Source of the DNA: Bacteroidota bacterium
GTDB lineage: Bacteria; Bacteroidota; Rhodothermia; Rhodothermales; UBA10348
Assembly (NCBI GenBank): GCA_022567305.1
Contig: JADFHF010000024.1
Span: forward strand, 1 to 55,932
Direction of reading: 5' to 3'
DNA: 55,932 bases
Each line of letters starts with the position of its first letter. Position 1 is the stretch's first letter. Made by a program: the position numbers and the translations under genes. Positions 53,701 through 55,932 of this stretch are shown here, one piece after another. The notes below the pieces were generated by a model. It was not told where the DNA came from, did not search any database, and saw only the letters and a list, made by a program, of their open reading frames with translations.

Positions 53701-55931
53701 CCACCTGTGATCAACGTAACGGCCTTCCGCCGAAAGCCTACATTTTCACCCGAGTGTGTTGCCAATCGGAAGTACTCCGTAAACCGTCCTGATTTTCGAA
53801 GAACTAATCGGGATTCACTCTGTGGTTGACAAACCTCCGCGACAAGCGCTTGTACCAGATGTTCAATATCCGACGAGACGGTCGGGATGTCGATTATCTG
53901 GAATGAAAGAGAAGGAATCTCCTTGGGTATTACCCGGCATGGGCCTATGAGCAAGGATTTCTCTATACATAGCGGCCCGTCTTCGTCACTCAAGAGCGAT
54001 AATCCATTTGCCGCCACCGTAACGTGCACGTTCTCTTCAACACCAAATTCCTCAAGCGCACGTGCCAATGAAACCAGCGTATCAAATCCCGGGGCAAGGC
54101 ATTGATGATACCGTTCGAGTACGTCCGTCTTGACTGAATCACCAGTCATCTGCCACAAGTGTAGAACCCGCTGTGGATGCCATCCCTGTTTCGAGACCTC
54201 GCGAAAAACGCCGATCAAATCTTCCATCTCTCCAGGCCTCACCTCAAATCGATCACGTTCCAACTTCCTTAGCTCGCTGCCTGCGATCAGCGAAATGACA
54301 TGAATGTTTTGGTTGCGGAGAGTCTTAAGGACCTGATCAGACCAACCAGTCTTATCTTCAAACACCAGCCATTCTTCTTCCCGTGAAGGCGAAGCCGTCC
54401 GCAATTCCTCCCGGTGCCAGAAAGGTTCGTACAGCCAATCGTCGTTCTCCGTACGGATCGAATCAGCAGTCTCTGGGCGTATCGCACCAACTGCACCGTT
54501 ACCACCGGGTATATAGACAGGTGGTTCTATCCAATAATTTTGTTCTTCAAACGGATACGTTGGAAGCGTAACTTTATGCCGTTCGTCAGCTCGTCCAGGC
54601 AGCTTCCCAACCTCATTCCAGTCGAGAGCGACACCTTCGACCCAGATGCGGGACAAGGCGTCATACAATACATTTGAGTCCGCAGGAGAATCGTACATAT
54701 CTGACACAATCGCCGCACCCTCACGTTGCCGTTTGATAAGACTTGAAAGCGCGTGACCCGGGCCGACTTCAATCCAAACTGGATTATCAATTTCGTCCAG
54801 CGATGCGATACCGTCTCCAAAACGAACCGGTTTTCGGATGTGTTGACCCCAATAAGCTGGATCTGTAGCCTGTTCTTCTGTAATAAACTTCCCCGATACG
54901 TTTGAAATAAAGGGGATCTGAGGTGCCTTGCGGTCTATTTTCGAAACAGCCTCTATAAACGGCACCACGGCCGGCTCCATGGCGGCAGAATGAAATCCAT
55001 GTGAGGTTTTCAACACTTGGAAGTCAAGCTCCTCAGTTTCAAGACGCTTCGTTAGGTTCTCAATCGCAGCGATGGAACCAGATACGACAGTAATATCAGG
55101 AGCGTTTACAGTGGCAATTTCAAGGTCAACATCGAGAAACGCCTTCGTGTCATCCTCAGATAAAAACAGTGCTATCATAGCGCCTGGATTACAGGCCTGC
55201 ATCAGTTCGCCTCTTTGAGCCGCCAAATGCAATGCGTCCCCTAAATCAAAGACACCAGCCAAGCAGGCCGCCACTAGCTCACCGGCAGAATGACCGATCA
55301 TTGCAGAAGGATGAATACCCGCCGTCATCAGTCTCCGGGCCCAAGCATATTCGGTTACAAATAACGCTTGTTGGGCGATCGCCGTTTGGCGAAGTTTCTG
55401 AGCCGAATCATCGTCATCTCCATGCATTATCTGGCGAATGTCGAATCCACAATGTGCGGCTAGCAGTTCGGCACAGTGATCTACGTCCTTTCGGTAATCA
55501 GGGTCTTCTTTGTAAAGCGCATGTCCCATACCCGGTCTCTGACTACCCTGACCTGGAAATGCAAAAATTACAGAGCGGTTCGGAGATCCGATCCCTTCAT
55601 GGAACTTGCCCGCGCTCAACTTCTCTTTGAGTTCATCTGAACTGGAAGCGACCAGCGCTACACGATGGTCGAATGTTTTTCGTCCGATTTGAAGCGTGTG
55701 AGCAATGTCGTCGAGGCGCAATTCAGTATGAGCCTCGACATGATCTGACAAGTTTGCGACCTGTTTTTTTAGTCCTGCTGGAGTTCGAGCGGAGAGGACA
55801 ACGAGCGAGCGCTGAGTAAACGGATCTCGAACAGGCATCTGGGGCGGTTCCTCTAATACAACGTGCGCATTATTCCCACCAAAACCGAAAGCGGATACCC
55901 CTGCTCTGCGCGGATGTCCGTTTGAATTCCA
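50793..55931 (-). CDS. Type I polyketide synthase, KS(partial)-AT-KR-DH-ER-carrier
   Basis: Runs off the right edge. The last 31 codons read before the edge end a ketosynthase (RRAGVSAFGFGGNNAHVVLE). Counting from the internal Met at 55838: an acyltransferase at ~90-435 with GHSAGE (S184) and HGFHS (280-284), which suggests malonyl-CoA; a KR-like region at ~470-900 with TGGAGGLG, S854, Y868, N872; a DH at ~925-1190 with H957 in HTIQGVPTMP and D1117; an ER at ~1205-1520 with NFRD and AATGGVGLAA; and a carrier at ~1603-1675 with GGDS (S1636). A normal module has DH-ER before KR, so this order is odd. No thioesterase is present. Product unknown; the rest of the cluster lies beyond 55932. Confidence 0.93.
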   Translation of the reverse strand, partial: WNSNGHPRRAGVSAFGFGGNNAHVVLEEPPQMPVRDPFTQRSLVVLSARTPAGLKKQVANLSDHVEAHTELRLDDIAHTLQIGRKTFDHRVALVASSSDELKEKLSAGKFHEGIGSPNRSVIFAFPGQGSQRPGMGHALYKEDPDYRKDVDHCAELLAAHCGFDIRQIMHGDDDDSAQKLRQTAIAQQALFVTEYAWARRLMTAGIHPSAMIGHSAGELVAACLAGVFDLGDALHLAAQRGELMQACNPGAMIALFLSEDDTKAFLDVDLEIATVNAPDITVVSGSIAAIENLTKRLETEELDFQVLKTSHGFHSAAMEPAVVPFIEAVSKIDRKAPQIPFISNVSGKFITEEQATDPAYWGQHIRKPVRFGDGIASLDEIDNPVWIEVGPGHALSSLIKRQREGAAIVSDMYDSPADSNVLYDALSRIWVEGVALDWNEVGKLPGRADERHKVTLPTYPFEEQNYWIEPPVYIPGGNGAVGAIRPETADSIRTENDDWLYEPFWHREELRTASPSREEEWLVFEDKTGWSDQVLKTLRNQNIHVISLIAGSELRKLERDRFEVRPGEMEDLIGVFREVSKQGWHPQRVLHLWQMTGDSVKTDVLERYHQCLAPGFDTLVSLARALEEFGVEENVHVTVAANGLSLLSDEDGPLCIEKSLLIGPCRVIPKEIPSLSFQIIDIPTVSSDIEHLVQALVAEVCQPQSESRLVLRKSGRFTEYFRLATHSGENVGFRRKAVTLITGGAGGLGLAVAGRLFEMAEMRLALLTRWEPPPAEEWVSRAAENDRVGKALNKITALREKGADVLLVEGDCTSANDMARVVQEVRAHFGDLNGVVHAAGIVSPELVLQMNRETTAKVFGAKVEGAFILENLLCDDPLDFFFNFSSIASVSPQPGQTAYASANAVLDAFACKRDRTNWGRVRSISWSGWNEVGMMVDNYWGQGSIPDISRGPYSETVDHPLLQYCQREPERTLFRGRISPDDWIVAEHTIQGVPTMPGTGMLEMFHAAYQHLLNSDNPIVLSNVGFLRLLQPHEEGTEIWLIATEDGPQTYFEMRSRPIGETMKRFEDLPLHSTCTASSLEGSSPTPIPIPDLKFEDPSIPDRYRNSPHFLSLRGTAEWHGATILQLGLSDDLRSENSNYVIHPAIMDQATGYVPQQRVNEQGVPSTIGDIRVYDRLPLIVTAVVTDVPEGDGSVNIALCDEKGNIAVEVDNYLLVVLPDVDESEESSSDKRLLIGEFGDLDTIAIVGHEIAQLADDEVQIEVFAAGLNFRDILFALGALPGNEDSSAMIGGECSGRILELGKNVEGFEVGDEVIAVARGAAASRTNVDARLVVHKPANLSFEEAAGVPIAYLTAEYALNHLGHLAEGERILIHAATGGVGLAAIQLAQYLGAEIYATAGSEKKRAYLSDLGVEHVMDSRSLKFASSIKEITDDSGVDVVLNSLAGEFLLAGLDLLRPMGRFLEIGKRDIYSDFKIGLFPFRKNLTFHAIDLEPLIQNKHPLITRMLTELVARFEDGTLKPNPTLSVPWERATQAFEHMASARHIGKVVLVMSDALKQFRELEMVSKEESLLIPLQQGLDIFQELLTDAGGSAHVVCTPRAWDMSNFVRHAPDLEDVEKVTIQRSSLVDYRAPSNEIEEKLAEIWIKILGIDQIGVDDDFWDLGGDSISAIQIMTRIRAHLGARISPTIFFGQSTIAKLAKAVKKILRLTKN

Positions 55932-55932
55932 A

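Noticed and set aside
1-55932. tRNA or rRNA genes
   Set aside because: No T-loop/acceptor patterns or rRNA-like sequence were noticed by eye; a tRNAscan run would settle it.

Overview
The window looks like chromosomal DNA of a marine-type member of the Rhodothermota/Balneolota/Bacteroidota group. This rests on lineage-typical gene forms: a TPR protein, a DUF4292 lipoprotein and an EnvC-like LytM protein in a row, a DUF5916 outer-membrane protein, short phosphatidylserine decarboxylase next to PssA, a carbamoyl-phosphate synthase large subunit without the MGS domain, a proline-rich TonB, and few strong Shine-Dalgarno sites. I could not run a search, so the taxonomic call is inference.

Layout. 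1-192: start of a tyrosine-recombinase integrase running off the left edge, with its start codon inside a nested inverted repeat. 261-10336: secreted M28 peptidase, TfoX C-terminal protein, inorganic pyrophosphatase, a small secreted protein, secreted amidohydrolase, a glutamate-cysteine-ligase-like protein fused to CBS domains, then the TPR / DUF4292 / EnvC-like envelope cluster. 10426-12890: an RpiB-like protein with altered active site, a tandem array built on a 13-bp quantum, then dihydrolipoyl dehydrogenase. 12955-19265: MetG, a HisA paralogue, a small membrane coiled-coil protein, a molybdenum-carrier-like protein, RNA 2',3'-cyclic phosphodiesterase and a class V aminotransferase. 19320-23569: LolA, a UPF0104-type membrane protein and a secreted M1-peptidase homologue lacking its zinc motif. 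23786-32751: a small unknown protein, a decayed sulfatase tail, a secreted cyanophycinase-like peptidase, a small membrane protein, ProC, RlmB, a DDAH-like hydrolase, and the Lgt-HisS-PtsN-RluD run. 32752-36312: a gap holding a perfect plus-strand terminator with no visible gene (possible small RNA), DprA, Obg, RNase HI and an IMPACT protein. 36462-43603: DUF5916 barrel protein, RlpA, ClpS overlapping PurS, PssA, Psd, MtaB. 43722-49485: a DUF6174 lipoprotein, CarB and CarA behind a leader that looks like a transcription attenuator, and TonB. 49848-55932: a lipoprotein and a large type I polyketide synthase that runs off the right edge and has the unusual order KS-AT-KR-DH-ER-carrier.

How the parts fit: most of the window is housekeeping (translation, pyrimidine and lipid synthesis, envelope building, DNA uptake and repair). 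Accessory signals sit at the two edges (integrase on the left, polyketide cluster on the right) and in the sulfatase remnant. The best leads for something undescribed are the carA leader with its 10-bp phased repeats, the orphan terminator/small RNA before rluD, the rearranged polyketide synthase module, and the LolA / membrane protein / dead M1 peptidase operon.
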